NCBI GenBank assembly: GCA_021788565.1
Contig: JAJYKO010000491.1
Coordinates: forward strand, 1-5,232
Reading direction: 5' to 3'
From: Chloroflexota bacterium
GTDB lineage: Bacteria > Chloroflexota > UBA6077
DNA length: 5,232 bases
The notes beneath the pieces were generated by a model. The model searched no databases. It was not told where the DNA came from and was given only the letters and a program-made list of their open reading frames with translations. The translations under genes were made by a program, and so were the position numbers. Position 1 is the stretch's first letter. Each line of letters starts with the position of its first letter. Shown here one piece after another: positions 1 through 5,232 of this stretch.

Positions 1-14
1 CGAGAGTAGAGAGC

Positions 15-140
15 GATTTGGAGTGCGGCACGTGAGTGCCGCACTGACGCAGGCGCGTGAGCGCCGTGATGGGCGGCGGGCACCGACGGCGCTGACGCGC
101 CTTGACGAAAGCGGTGCTGACGCACACGCACTCCAGAATC
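15..140. repeat. Palindromic multi-hairpin element directly after the glcF stop
   Basis: GATTTGGAGTGCG (15-27) is complementary to CGCACTCCAGAATC (127-140) over 13 pairs with one bulged base (136). Inside are several small hairpins: a perfect 10-bp stem 22-31/36-45 with GTGA loop; GGCGC-GTGA-GCGCC at 52-65; GGCGC-TGAC-GCGCC at 88-101; and GTGC-TGAC-GCAC at 114-125. An alternative 8-bp pairing is AGCGCCGT (60-67) with ACGGCGCT (86-93). CTGACGC occurs three times (44-50, 92-98, 117-123). The outer stem and the first hairpin share bases 22-27, so they are mutually exclusive. It begins 3 bases beyond the glcF stop, where a terminator would sit, but no T-run follows on the minus strand. It has no coding content. 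A REP/MITE-like repeat or a structured 3' end are both possible. Confidence 0.6.
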
Positions 141-143
141 TTC

Positions 144-1664
144 TTACGCCGGCACCGCCTCGGGCTCGGGCTGCTTCGTCGACTTAAGGCCGTACTCGTC
201 CACGGTGACCCCGTAGGCCTCCGCGAGCAGGTCCACGGGGTGGACGGTGCGCATCTGGACGCCTCTTTCCCGCAATCCGTGCTCGATCTGAATGAGGCAG
301 CCGGGATTGGAGGCCACGATGGTGCCAGCGCCGGTCGCCAGCACATTCGCCATCTTCCTCTCCAGGATCTGCTCGGAGAGCTCCGGCTGGGTGATGTTGT
401 AGGTGCCGGCGCTTCCGCAGCACCAGTCAGACTGATTCATCTCCACGAACTCCAACCCCGGGATCGACTTCAGCACCATCCGCGGGGCCGCTTTGATCTT
501 CTGCCCGTGGGCCAGGTGACAGGCGTCCTGGTAGGTTATTCTGCGGCGGAGGGGGTGAGTAGGCGGCTTGAGCGGCAGAGCGGCCAGCAACTCCGTGATG
601 TCTCGGACCTTGGCGGAGAACTCCCGGGCCCTCTCCGCCCACTCGGGGTCGTCCTTAAGCAGTGCGCCGTACTCCTTCAGCATGGAGCCGCAGCCCGCGG
701 CGTTGACCACGACGAACTCGGCACCTGTTCGTTCGAAGACATCGATGTTGTGTTTCGCCATCTTCAGGGCCGACGCACGGTCTCCGCTGTGGTTCGCGAG
801 CGCGCCGCAGCAGCCCTGCTCGGGCGGCGTCACGACGTCACACCCGTTGACCGCGAGGGCCGCGATGGTGGAGCGGTTCGTATCCGGGTAGAACTGGGCG
901 GCGATGCAACCGGATAGGAATGCCACGGTGTGCAGACGCTCGCCCTGAGCGGCTACGAAGGGCGGGAGGGGCTTCTCGATCACAGAACCTTGCAGCGTGG
1001 GCAGCATCGCGTCCATGCGTCGCAGCGGCGGAGCAACTTTCAGCGCCCCGCTGGTCCGAACCGCCGACTGAAGTCCGGAGCGCTGATAGAGACGGCTGCC
1101 GGTTCCGACAACCTTGAGGGCTACCGGCGAGTTCAGGACGCCGGCGAGGGCCACCTGGCGGACCGTCCGCTCGACCTGATTCTCCACCGGGATAATGGAG
1201 CGCGCGGCCTCCACCAACCTTCCATACTGGACGCCCGACGGACAAGCGGTCTCACATGCCCGGCAGTCCAGGCACTGATAGATGTGCTTGCGAAAGTGAG
1301 GGTCACCGGGGTCCACTTTCCCCTCAGTGACCAGCTTCATCTGATAAATGCGCCCTCGCGGGGAATCCGCTTCCATGCCGAGTACGTTGTAGGTAGGGCA
1401 GAAGGGCAGACAGAGCCCGCAATGTACGCAGGCGCGTATCAGCTCGCTGTCGGGGAACGGCACCGCCGGGTTGGTCGGACCGTATGTAACCTCGGCCTCG
1501 ATGGTCGCCTTGACGTCCGACGGTATCGTGAGCAGCTGTTCTTGCTTTCCCAGAGCCAGGTCGCGCACAGCAGTTGCCGCCCGCGCGATCGTCCTCCATC
1601 GGCTTATCACCAGTCCGATGACAGCACCTAGCGCCATCCCGACAACTAGCCTCTTCCGTCTCAT
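144..1664 (-). CDS. glcF: Glycolate oxidase iron-sulfur subunit GlcF with N-terminal membrane-anchor extension
   Basis: This 506-residue (Fe-S)-binding subunit accepts electrons from GlcD/GlcE and passes them toward the quinone pool. Two 4Fe-4S motifs are complete: CVHCGLCLPFCP (Cys79, 82, 85, 89) and CLDCRACETACP (Cys131, 134, 137, 141), followed by SGVQYGRL as in other GlcF proteins. Two CCG (heterodisulfide-reductase-like) domains follow: Cys253 with EQGCCG (Cys285-286) and AGCGSMLKEYG (Cys325), then Cys382 with DWCCGSAGTY (Cys415-416) and NPGC (Cys456). E. coli GlcF is about 407 residues by recollection, with its first cluster near residue 25; here about 54 extra residues precede it. They include MRRKR, a hydrophobic stretch LVVGMALGAVIGLVI (6-20) with GxxxGxxxG spacing, and then a basic segment (SRWRTIAR). 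This may be a membrane anchor, although the helix is short and flanked by positive charges on both sides. The C-terminal tail is Pro/Glu-rich. It is the last gene of the operon and ends in TAA. Confidence 0.92.
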   Translation of the reverse strand: MRRKRLVVGMALGAVIGLVISRWRTIARAATAVRDLALGKQEQLLTIPSDVKATIEAEVTYGPTNPAVPFPDSELIRACVHCGLCLPFCPTYNVLGMEADSPRGRIYQMKLVTEGKVDPGDPHFRKHIYQCLDCRACETACPSGVQYGRLVEAARSIIPVENQVERTVRQVALAGVLNSPVALKVVGTGSRLYQRSGLQSAVRTSGALKVAPPLRRMDAMLPTLQGSVIEKPLPPFVAAQGERLHTVAFLSGCIAAQFYPDTNRSTIAALAVNGCDVVTPPEQGCCGALANHSGDRASALKMAKHNIDVFERTGAEFVVVNAAGCGSMLKEYGALLKDDPEWAERAREFSAKVRDITELLAALPLKPPTHPLRRRITYQDACHLAHGQKIKAAPRMVLKSIPGLEFVEMNQSDWCCGSAGTYNITQPELSEQILERKMANVLATGAGTIVASNPGCLIQIEHGLRERGVQMRTVHPVDLLAEAYGVTVDEYGLKSTKQPEPEAVPA

Positions 1665-1672
1665 GGATCGCG

Positions 1673-1678
1673 TCCCCC
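1673..1678 (-). promoter_or_regulatory. Shine-Dalgarno GGGGGA deciding the glcF start
   Basis: On the minus strand GGGGGA ends 8 bases before the ATG at 1664-1662. The frame is also open to a TTG at 1688-1686, but that start would place the purine tract inside the coding region and would lie only 5 bases from the repeat at 1693-1758, with no purine-rich site of its own. The ATG is therefore preferred. Confidence 0.65.
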
Positions 1679-1692
1679 GTATATGCAACTAC

Positions 1693-1758
1693 ACTACTGA
1701 GACACGGATCTCACTGAGAAGACTCTGCAAGCCTCCGTGCTCTCCGCGTCTCCGTGGT
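1693..1758. repeat. 66-base imperfect inverted repeat with CTCCGTG heptads between glcE and glcF
   Basis: ACTACTGAGACACGG (1693-1707) and CCGCGTCTCCGTGGT (1744-1758) are inverted repeats matching at 12 of 15 positions. The right half carries three near-identical heptads at about 8-9 base spacing: CTCCGTG (1733-1739), CTCCGCG (1742-1748) and CTCCGTG (1750-1756). The left half has ACTGAGA twice (1696-1702, 1713-1719). CACGGA (1703-1708) can also pair with TCCGTG (1734-1739). The motif style (on the minus strand CCACGGAGACGCGGAGAG) resembles a dispersed intergenic repeat I recall from many environmental bacterial genomes; this could not be searched here. It has no coding capacity and lies within the operon, just upstream of the glcF ribosome binding site. 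Confidence 0.6.
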
Positions 1759-1768
1759 TTCAAAGGCT

Positions 1769-3094
1769 CTAGATCCCTCCAACGTAGCGGCCCGGGTTGA
1801 GGGTGTCGTTGGGATCGAATTGCTTCTTGATCGCCTGCATTATGGCAAGTGGCCCATTCGGACGGCCCCAGACGTCCACGCCCGTCAGACCTACCGGCCA
1901 GTTCTCAATCACCAGCGCCCCGTTCACTGCCTCGGCCGCTCGCCGAAGCCCCACCACATGGTCCGGCACCAGTGAAGCGCCTGCCGCCGGTATACTCCAG
2001 AATACGGCACCCCAGGCGTGAGACCAGACTAAAGGCTCCGCGCCCGCGGCGTCAGCCAGGGCACACAGCCTGCCCACCTCCACCGGCGGCAGCGCGAGCC
2101 GGCAGGTCAGAGCCTCGGAAGACGACCAGCGTAGGCCCGCAACAGTGTTGCGGTAGGTCGCCCACAGTTCTGTCGCGGCTCTTTCGAGCATCGCCTCGGA
2201 GCCCACGGCTCCCGCCGATCTGGCGGCGGCCTCGAACTCAGCCAGGTAGCGATTTACCGTCTGCTCGAAGCCGGCGGCGCTAGCCAGAAGCACCCATTGG
2301 CCAGGGGTAACGGCCAGGCCCACGGCTCGCGCCGCTCGGTGGTTCAGGATATCGAGGGCAGAAGGGGCGGCAGGTAGCCGTAGCAAAGTTGCGGCGGCGC
2401 TCGATGCCTCATCGACCGTCGGGAAGATGCCGAACCAGGAGCGTTCCAGCACCGGCTTCGGGGCAATCTTGAGCGAGACCTCCGCGAGGATCCCCAGCGT
2501 TCCCAGGCTACCCACGTGGGCCTTGTTCAGATCGTAGCCGGTCACGTTCTTCACGACATGTCCGCCCGCTCTAGTGACCTTGCCGTCCACGCTGGCCATC
2601 CTCGTCCCGATAACCAGGTCACGCAGTCCGCCGTTCTTGAGACGCCTGGGGCCGTTGACGTTGGTCGCCACGAGCCCTCCAATGGTAGTCGCTTCGCCCA
2701 CGGGCGGATCCACCGCCAACAACTGGCCATTCCTTGCCAACTCCTCCTGCAGGGTGGACAGAGGCAGTCCGGCCTCCACGGTAACCGTGAGGTCCCCGGG
2801 TTCGTACTCCAGGATTTGGTTCAAGCGGCTCGTCTGTAAAACAACGTCGGCACGCCGGGGCAGCATTCCCAGCCTCTGCTGGGCCCCGCCTCCCCACGGA
2901 ATCACCGCGGCGCCAGCCCTATCGCAGCGTGCCAGTACAGCCGCTAACTCCTCCGGAGTAGACGGCTTGCACACCAGTCTGGGAGCCACACCCCGCACTG
3001 TCCAGCGATCCGCTTCTGGGCCCTCGACGGTCGTCATCTCCACCAATCCGCCGAGCTCTGCTTCCAGCGTAACGAGGTCGACGTCCTTCAGCAT
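1769..3094 (-). CDS. glcE: Glycolate oxidase FAD-binding subunit GlcE
   Basis: This 441-residue GlcD paralogue is the second flavin-domain subunit of the membrane-associated glycolate oxidase complex. The FAD_binding_4/PCMH domain covers about residues 36-213: PWGGGAQQRLG (66-76) is the pyrophosphate loop, followed by DPPVGEATTIGG (129-140), NVNGPRR (145-151), GGHVVKNVTGYDLNKAHVGS (177-196) and LGTLGI (197-202). The VKNVTGYDLNK segment is typical of GlcE rather than GlcD. The protein ends IKKQFDPNDTLNPGRY (422-437), the classic C-terminal signature of the family. It lacks the HAGDGNLH and GEHGIG metal-site motifs of GlcD, consistent with a partner subunit rather than the main catalytic one. 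It is longer than E. coli GlcE (about 350 residues by recollection), mostly in the region after the FAD domain. It sits between glcD (1-base overlap) and glcF; the TAG stop is 104 bases from the glcF ATG. Confidence 0.93.
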   Translation of the reverse strand: MLKDVDLVTLEAELGGLVEMTTVEGPEADRWTVRGVAPRLVCKPSTPEELAAVLARCDRAGAAVIPWGGGAQQRLGMLPRRADVVLQTSRLNQILEYEPGDLTVTVEAGLPLSTLQEELARNGQLLAVDPPVGEATTIGGLVATNVNGPRRLKNGGLRDLVIGTRMASVDGKVTRAGGHVVKNVTGYDLNKAHVGSLGTLGILAEVSLKIAPKPVLERSWFGIFPTVDEASSAAATLLRLPAAPSALDILNHRAARAVGLAVTPGQWVLLASAAGFEQTVNRYLAEFEAAARSAGAVGSEAMLERAATELWATYRNTVAGLRWSSSEALTCRLALPPVEVGRLCALADAAGAEPLVWSHAWGAVFWSIPAAGASLVPDHVVGLRRAAEAVNGALVIENWPVGLTGVDVWGRPNGPLAIMQAIKKQFDPNDTLNPGRYVGGI

Positions 3095-4533
3095 CACAAC
3101 CACCCCGCTCCCATCATCCGGCTCGTGGGCTGCCGGCCAATCTCCACGCACTGGCCGGGCGTCGGGAAGACCTTGCCCGGGTTGCAGTGACCATCGGGAT
3201 CGAAGGCCTGCTTCAGCCTCAACATCGCGGCCAGATCGTCGTCGGTGAACAGCTCAGACATCAGTTCCTTCTTCTCGACACCGATCCCGTGCTCGCCGGA
3301 GAGAACTCCGCCCGCCCTTATGCAGATGCGCATCAACTCCGCCCCGGCCTCCTTCACCCTCTCCAGTTCGCCCGGTCGTTCTCCGTCGAAAAGGATCAGC
3401 GGATGCAGATTCCCGTCTCCCGCGTGGAACACGTTAGCTATGCGCAGGCCCGTCCGTTCGCTCACCGCACCGATAGCCGCGAGCACACCCGGCAGCTTGG
3501 TGCGGGGAACGACGCCGTCCACCACGTAGTATTCGGGACTGATGCGGCCCATAGCGCCGAACGCGCCCTTTCGGCCCGCCCACAGCAACTCTCGCTCTTG
3601 CTCACTCTGGGCGACCCGAACGCTCCTGGCCATGTGAGATTGTGCTACAGCCTCGATGGCCGCGGCCTGCTCCTCCAATCCCTCTTTCATGCCGTCCACC
3701 TCCACCAGCAGGACGGCAGCCGCGTCCTCCGGGTAGCCGGCGTGCGTCGCCGCTTCGACCGCCTGAAGAGCGAGCTTATCCATCATTTCGATGGCCGCAG
3801 GAATGATCCCACGGCCTATCGTCTCGGATACTGTGGCACTGGCGTCCTCCACCGACTCGAAGATCGCGAGCAGCGTCTTTACGCCCTCGGGCAGAGGAAC
3901 TATGCGGACGACCGCCTTGGTGGCGATGCCCAGCGTCCCCTCGGACCCGACGAAGATGCCGGTGAGGTCGTATCCCGGCAGATCCAGCGCCTTGCCGCCG
4001 AACCGAACGAGCTCTCCCTGGGGGGTCACCACCTCAAGTCCCAGCACATGGTTGGTCGTCACGCCGTACAGCAAGGTGTGCGGGCCTCCCGCGTTCTCAC
4101 CCACGTTACCGCCGATGGTACAGGCTTTCTGGCTGGACGGATCGGGGACGAAGTAAAATCCCTGGCCGGCGATCGCCTGGCTGAGATGGAGGTTGACCAG
4201 CCCTGGCTCTACCACCGCCCTGAGGTTCGCCAAATCCACCTCGAGTATACGGTTCATCTTGACCATGGCGATGAGTACCCCCCCTGCCACGGGAAGGGCG
4301 CCTCCCGAGAGGCCGGTGCCTCCGCCGCGAGCAGTGAAGGGCACTCCAGCCTCGTAGCACGCATGGACGACCGCGGCCACCTGCTCCGCCGAGTCCGGCA
4401 GAACCACGGCCTGGGGCAGTCCCTTGTCTACGGAACCGTCGTATTCGTACAGGCGGAGTTCGTACTCATCCCAGAGAACGTTGCGCTCGCCGATGAGGTC
4501 GATCAGTTTCTGAACGAGTGGCCCTGGCGTCAT
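3094..4533 (-). CDS. glcD: Glycolate oxidase FAD subunit GlcD
   Basis: This 479-residue FAD-linked oxidase (VAO/PCMH fold) oxidises glycolate to glyoxylate; related family members act on D-lactate or D-2-hydroxyglutarate. The FAD-binding half shows ARGGGTGLSGGA (68-79), the long loop beginning DPSSQKACTIGGN (131 onward, through NAGGPHTLLYG) and YDLTGIFVGSEGTLGI (188-203). The C-terminal half shows WAGRKGAF (318-325), HAGDGNLHP (370-378) and GEHGIG (413-418). His370, His377 and Glu414 match the divalent-metal site of the D-2-hydroxyacid dehydrogenase family, and Arg321 is the expected substrate-side arginine. The end resembles other GlcD proteins (CNPGKVFP, 450-457) plus a short unconserved tail of about 22 residues. 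Length is close to E. coli GlcD (499 by recollection). It is the first gene of the operon; its TGA overlaps the ATG of glcE by one base. A stand-alone D-lactate dehydrogenase is possible in principle, but the GlcE and GlcF neighbours argue for glycolate oxidase. Confidence 0.93.
   Translation of the reverse strand: MTPGPLVQKLIDLIGERNVLWDEYELRLYEYDGSVDKGLPQAVVLPDSAEQVAAVVHACYEAGVPFTARGGGTGLSGGALPVAGGVLIAMVKMNRILEVDLANLRAVVEPGLVNLHLSQAIAGQGFYFVPDPSSQKACTIGGNVGENAGGPHTLLYGVTTNHVLGLEVVTPQGELVRFGGKALDLPGYDLTGIFVGSEGTLGIATKAVVRIVPLPEGVKTLLAIFESVEDASATVSETIGRGIIPAAIEMMDKLALQAVEAATHAGYPEDAAAVLLVEVDGMKEGLEEQAAAIEAVAQSHMARSVRVAQSEQERELLWAGRKGAFGAMGRISPEYYVVDGVVPRTKLPGVLAAIGAVSERTGLRIANVFHAGDGNLHPLILFDGERPGELERVKEAGAELMRICIRAGGVLSGEHGIGVEKKELMSELFTDDDLAAMLRLKQAFDPDGHCNPGKVFPTPGQCVEIGRQPTSRMMGAGWL
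3100..3106 (-). promoter_or_regulatory. Shine-Dalgarno GGGGTGG of glcE
   Basis: GGGGTGG ends 5 bases before the glcE ATG (3094-3092) and lies inside the last codons of glcD. The stop and start overlap as TGATG, an arrangement that usually gives translational coupling. This supports the ATG at 3094 over the in-frame ATG at 3151, which would extend 57 bases further into glcD. Confidence 0.65.
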
Positions 4534-4540
4534 CGGATTA

Positions 4541-4544
4541 CTCC
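4541..4544 (-). promoter_or_regulatory. Shine-Dalgarno GGAG deciding the glcD start
   Basis: On the minus strand GGAG lies 7 bases before the ATG at 4533-4531. The in-frame ATG 13 codons upstream (4572-4570) has no purine-rich site and would add residues (MPHSFLCWNWSNP) not typical of GlcD N-termini, so the downstream ATG is preferred. Confidence 0.75.
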
Positions 4545-4639
4545 AATTCCAGCAAAGGAACGAATGAGGCATGCAATAGCCGGATAACTACCTCGTTTGA
4601 TGCAAAAGCTATGCCGGTCGACGTGGACCCGGGGATGGC

Positions 4640-4655
4640 TCACACGAGCGTGTGA
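4640..4655. promoter_or_regulatory. 7-2-7 dyad (operator-like or small hairpin) upstream of glcD
   Basis: TCACACG-AG-CGTGTGA is a perfect 7-base inverted repeat around a two-base centre, ending 106 bases before the glcD ATG. Its size and symmetry suit a dimeric repressor or activator site, and glc operons in other bacteria are often controlled by a GntR-type regulator (GlcC). The arms do not obviously match the usual GntR/FadR-type TNGTNNNACNA half-site pattern, and no recognisable -10/-35 pair is positioned with it. As RNA it would form a 6-bp stem with a GAGC loop. The operator role is inference. Confidence 0.35.
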
Positions 4656-4687
4656 ACGTGGCTACAACCCATGAGGAGGACACCGCG

Positions 4688-4709
4688 GGGGAGGGCAAAT
4701 GCCTTCCCC
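4688..4709. other. GC-rich imperfect hairpin downstream of the zinc-ribbon gene
   Basis: GGGGA at 4688-4692 pairs with TCCCC at 4705-4709, and GGC at 4694-4696 with GCC at 4701-4703, around an AAAT loop; 4693/4704 is a G-T mismatch. It lies about 50 bases past the zinc-ribbon stop codon, where a terminator would be expected. However, no T-run follows on the minus strand (the next bases are CCGCGG), so it is not a standard intrinsic terminator. It may be a transcript 3' stabilising structure or chance GC pairing. Confidence 0.35.
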
Positions 4710-4757
4710 TGCCGGCGGACATTGAAGCATCATGCGTGCGCCTGTCTTCGCGAGAGG

Positions 4758-5219
4758 TTACACCCGGGGTCGGATCGTCTCCCGATCTCGAAGACCGGAG
4801 ATGGCGTCCACCCCCTCGCCGCAGTAGGGGCAGGTATTCCAGCGCAACGACATCGGCTTCCGACAGTTGCCGCAGAGCCTCTTCAAGCGCGTACCGCAGT
4901 TTGGACAGAAGATGAAATCCTCTTCCGTCCGGTGCTTGCACTCGGGACAGGCAGTCCGGATCTCGATATCCTGCAAAAGGGCCTCTTCCTCGAGAGCGTC
5001 GTTGTAGACATCGGTTAGCGTCCTCGGGGGGCGAAGCACCTGATAGATCAGCAGCCCCGGAAAGCTGAAGACAGCGACCAGCAGCGTGGCGGCCATCTGG
5101 AGCAAGATGTCCCTGGTTCGGTTGCGGATGTCGCGGTAGGTCCACCAGATGGCGGCTACCCATAGGGCAATCACGTAAGCTCCGACGACGATCAGAGCGG
5201 TTTGGATCAGTCTGTCCAT
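4758..5219 (-). CDS. Two-helix membrane protein with C-terminal double zinc ribbon, unknown function
   Basis: The 153-residue protein is complete, with an ATG start and TAA stop. Two hydrophobic segments are visible, about residues 5-27 and 38-61, separated by an arginine-rich loop (WWTYRDIRNRTRD). An acidic linker (about 70-86) follows, then two zinc ribbons: CPEC/CPNC (Cys91, 94, 105, 108) and CGNC/CPYC (Cys116, 119, 130, 133). These eight cysteines should bind two zinc ions. This fits the 'zinc ribbon domain-containing protein' class, whose members are mostly uncharacterised; the ribbons may mediate protein or nucleic-acid contacts, but no activity can be assigned. Topology is ambiguous: the basic loop favours a cytoplasmic loop and hence external termini, whereas zinc ribbons are normally cytoplasmic. 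No clear Shine-Dalgarno precedes the ATG, and the promoter lies outside the window. It is codirectional with glcD but 224 bases away, so shared transcription is uncertain. Confidence 0.85.
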   Translation of the reverse strand: MDRLIQTALIVVGAYVIALWVAAIWWTYRDIRNRTRDILLQMAATLLVAVFSFPGLLIYQVLRPPRTLTDVYNDALEEEALLQDIEIRTACPECKHRTEEDFIFCPNCGTRLKRLCGNCRKPMSLRWNTCPYCGEGVDAISGLRDRETIRPRV

Positions 5220-5232
5220 GCCGGCAAGGTTC

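Noticed and set aside
20..45. Rho-independent terminator after glcF
   Set aside because: The 10-bp stem is strong, but on the minus strand it is followed by CCAAATCGC rather than a T-run; kept as part of the palindromic element instead.
102..917. Plus-strand open frame (271 codons) antisense to the 3' part of glcF
   Set aside because: Overlaps a clearly conserved gene, shows low-complexity Arg/His/Leu/Gly composition and no motif; the same holds for the frame at 930-1631.
3095..3151. Upstream extension of glcE into glcD
   Set aside because: Would overlap glcD by 58 bases; the TGATG junction with a purine-rich site before 3094 is the more usual arrangement.
4534..4572. Upstream ATG extension of glcD
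   Set aside because: No Shine-Dalgarno before 4572 and unconserved residues; the ATG at 4533 has GGAG at 7-base spacing.
3187..4587. Long plus-strand open frame (466 codons) antisense to glcD
   Set aside because: It lies almost entirely over glcD, whose protein has many conserved motifs. The antisense translation is rich in His/Arg/Gln with no recognisable domain, typical of a shadow frame in GC-rich DNA.
4534..4640. Sigma-70-type promoter for glcD
   Set aside because: TTGCAT and TAGTTA/GCTATT-like hexamers can be picked out, but spacing and match are poor, so no promoter is called.
4662..4733. Small minus-strand open frame (23 codons, Cys/Pro-rich) between the zinc-ribbon gene and glcD
   Set aside because: No clear ribosome binding site, and it runs through the GC-rich hairpin at 4688-4709; composition is explained by the palindrome. 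Nothing supports translation.
4609..5163. Alternative minus-strand frame (184 codons) over the zinc-ribbon gene
   Set aside because: The other frame has paired CxxC motifs and two clear hydrophobic helices; this one is a Pro/Arg/Ser-rich shadow.

Overview
This is a GC-rich (roughly 60% by eye) bacterial chromosomal window in which all convincing genes lie on the minus strand, so transcription runs from high to low coordinates. The core is a three-gene glycolate oxidase operon in the order glcD-glcE-glcF. It is preceded upstream by a small two-helix membrane protein with a double zinc ribbon. The closest lineage cannot be fixed from the sequence. The zinc-ribbon protein, the long glc subunits and the CACGGAG-type intergenic repeat make Chloroflexota or a similar environmental, high-GC phylum my best guess, at low confidence.

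Layout in transcription order. 5219-4758: membrane-anchored double zinc ribbon protein of unknown role. 4757-4534: 224-base gap with a 7-2-7 dyad (4640-4655) and an imperfect GC-rich hairpin (4688-4709), but no convincing promoter. 4533-3094: GlcD, FAD subunit with the metal-site motifs. 3094-1769: GlcE, second FAD-type subunit, joined to glcD by a one-base TGATG overlap. 1768-1665: gap holding a 66-base imperfect inverted repeat with three CTCCG(T/C)G heptads (1693-1758). 1664-144: GlcF, iron-sulfur subunit, with an unusual N-terminal extension carrying a predicted membrane helix. 143-1: a dense palindromic element (about 15-140) with outer inverted repeats and nested mini-hairpins directly after the glcF stop.

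Function. GlcD oxidises glycolate (or a related 2-hydroxyacid such as D-lactate) to glyoxylate on FAD. GlcE is a paralogous FAD-domain partner. GlcF carries two 4Fe-4S clusters and two CCG domains and passes electrons toward the membrane quinone pool. The predicted helix at the GlcF N-terminus suggests that here the complex may be tethered to the membrane by GlcF itself. No glycolate permease, GlcC-type regulator or glyoxylate-consuming enzyme is in the window, so the exact substrate is inferred from subunit composition only.

No new enzymatic system is evident. The parts most worth a second look are the two palindromic intergenic elements and the GlcF anchor. All three proposed glc start codons lie downstream of the longest possible start in their frame and were chosen from Shine-Dalgarno placement and gene overlap.
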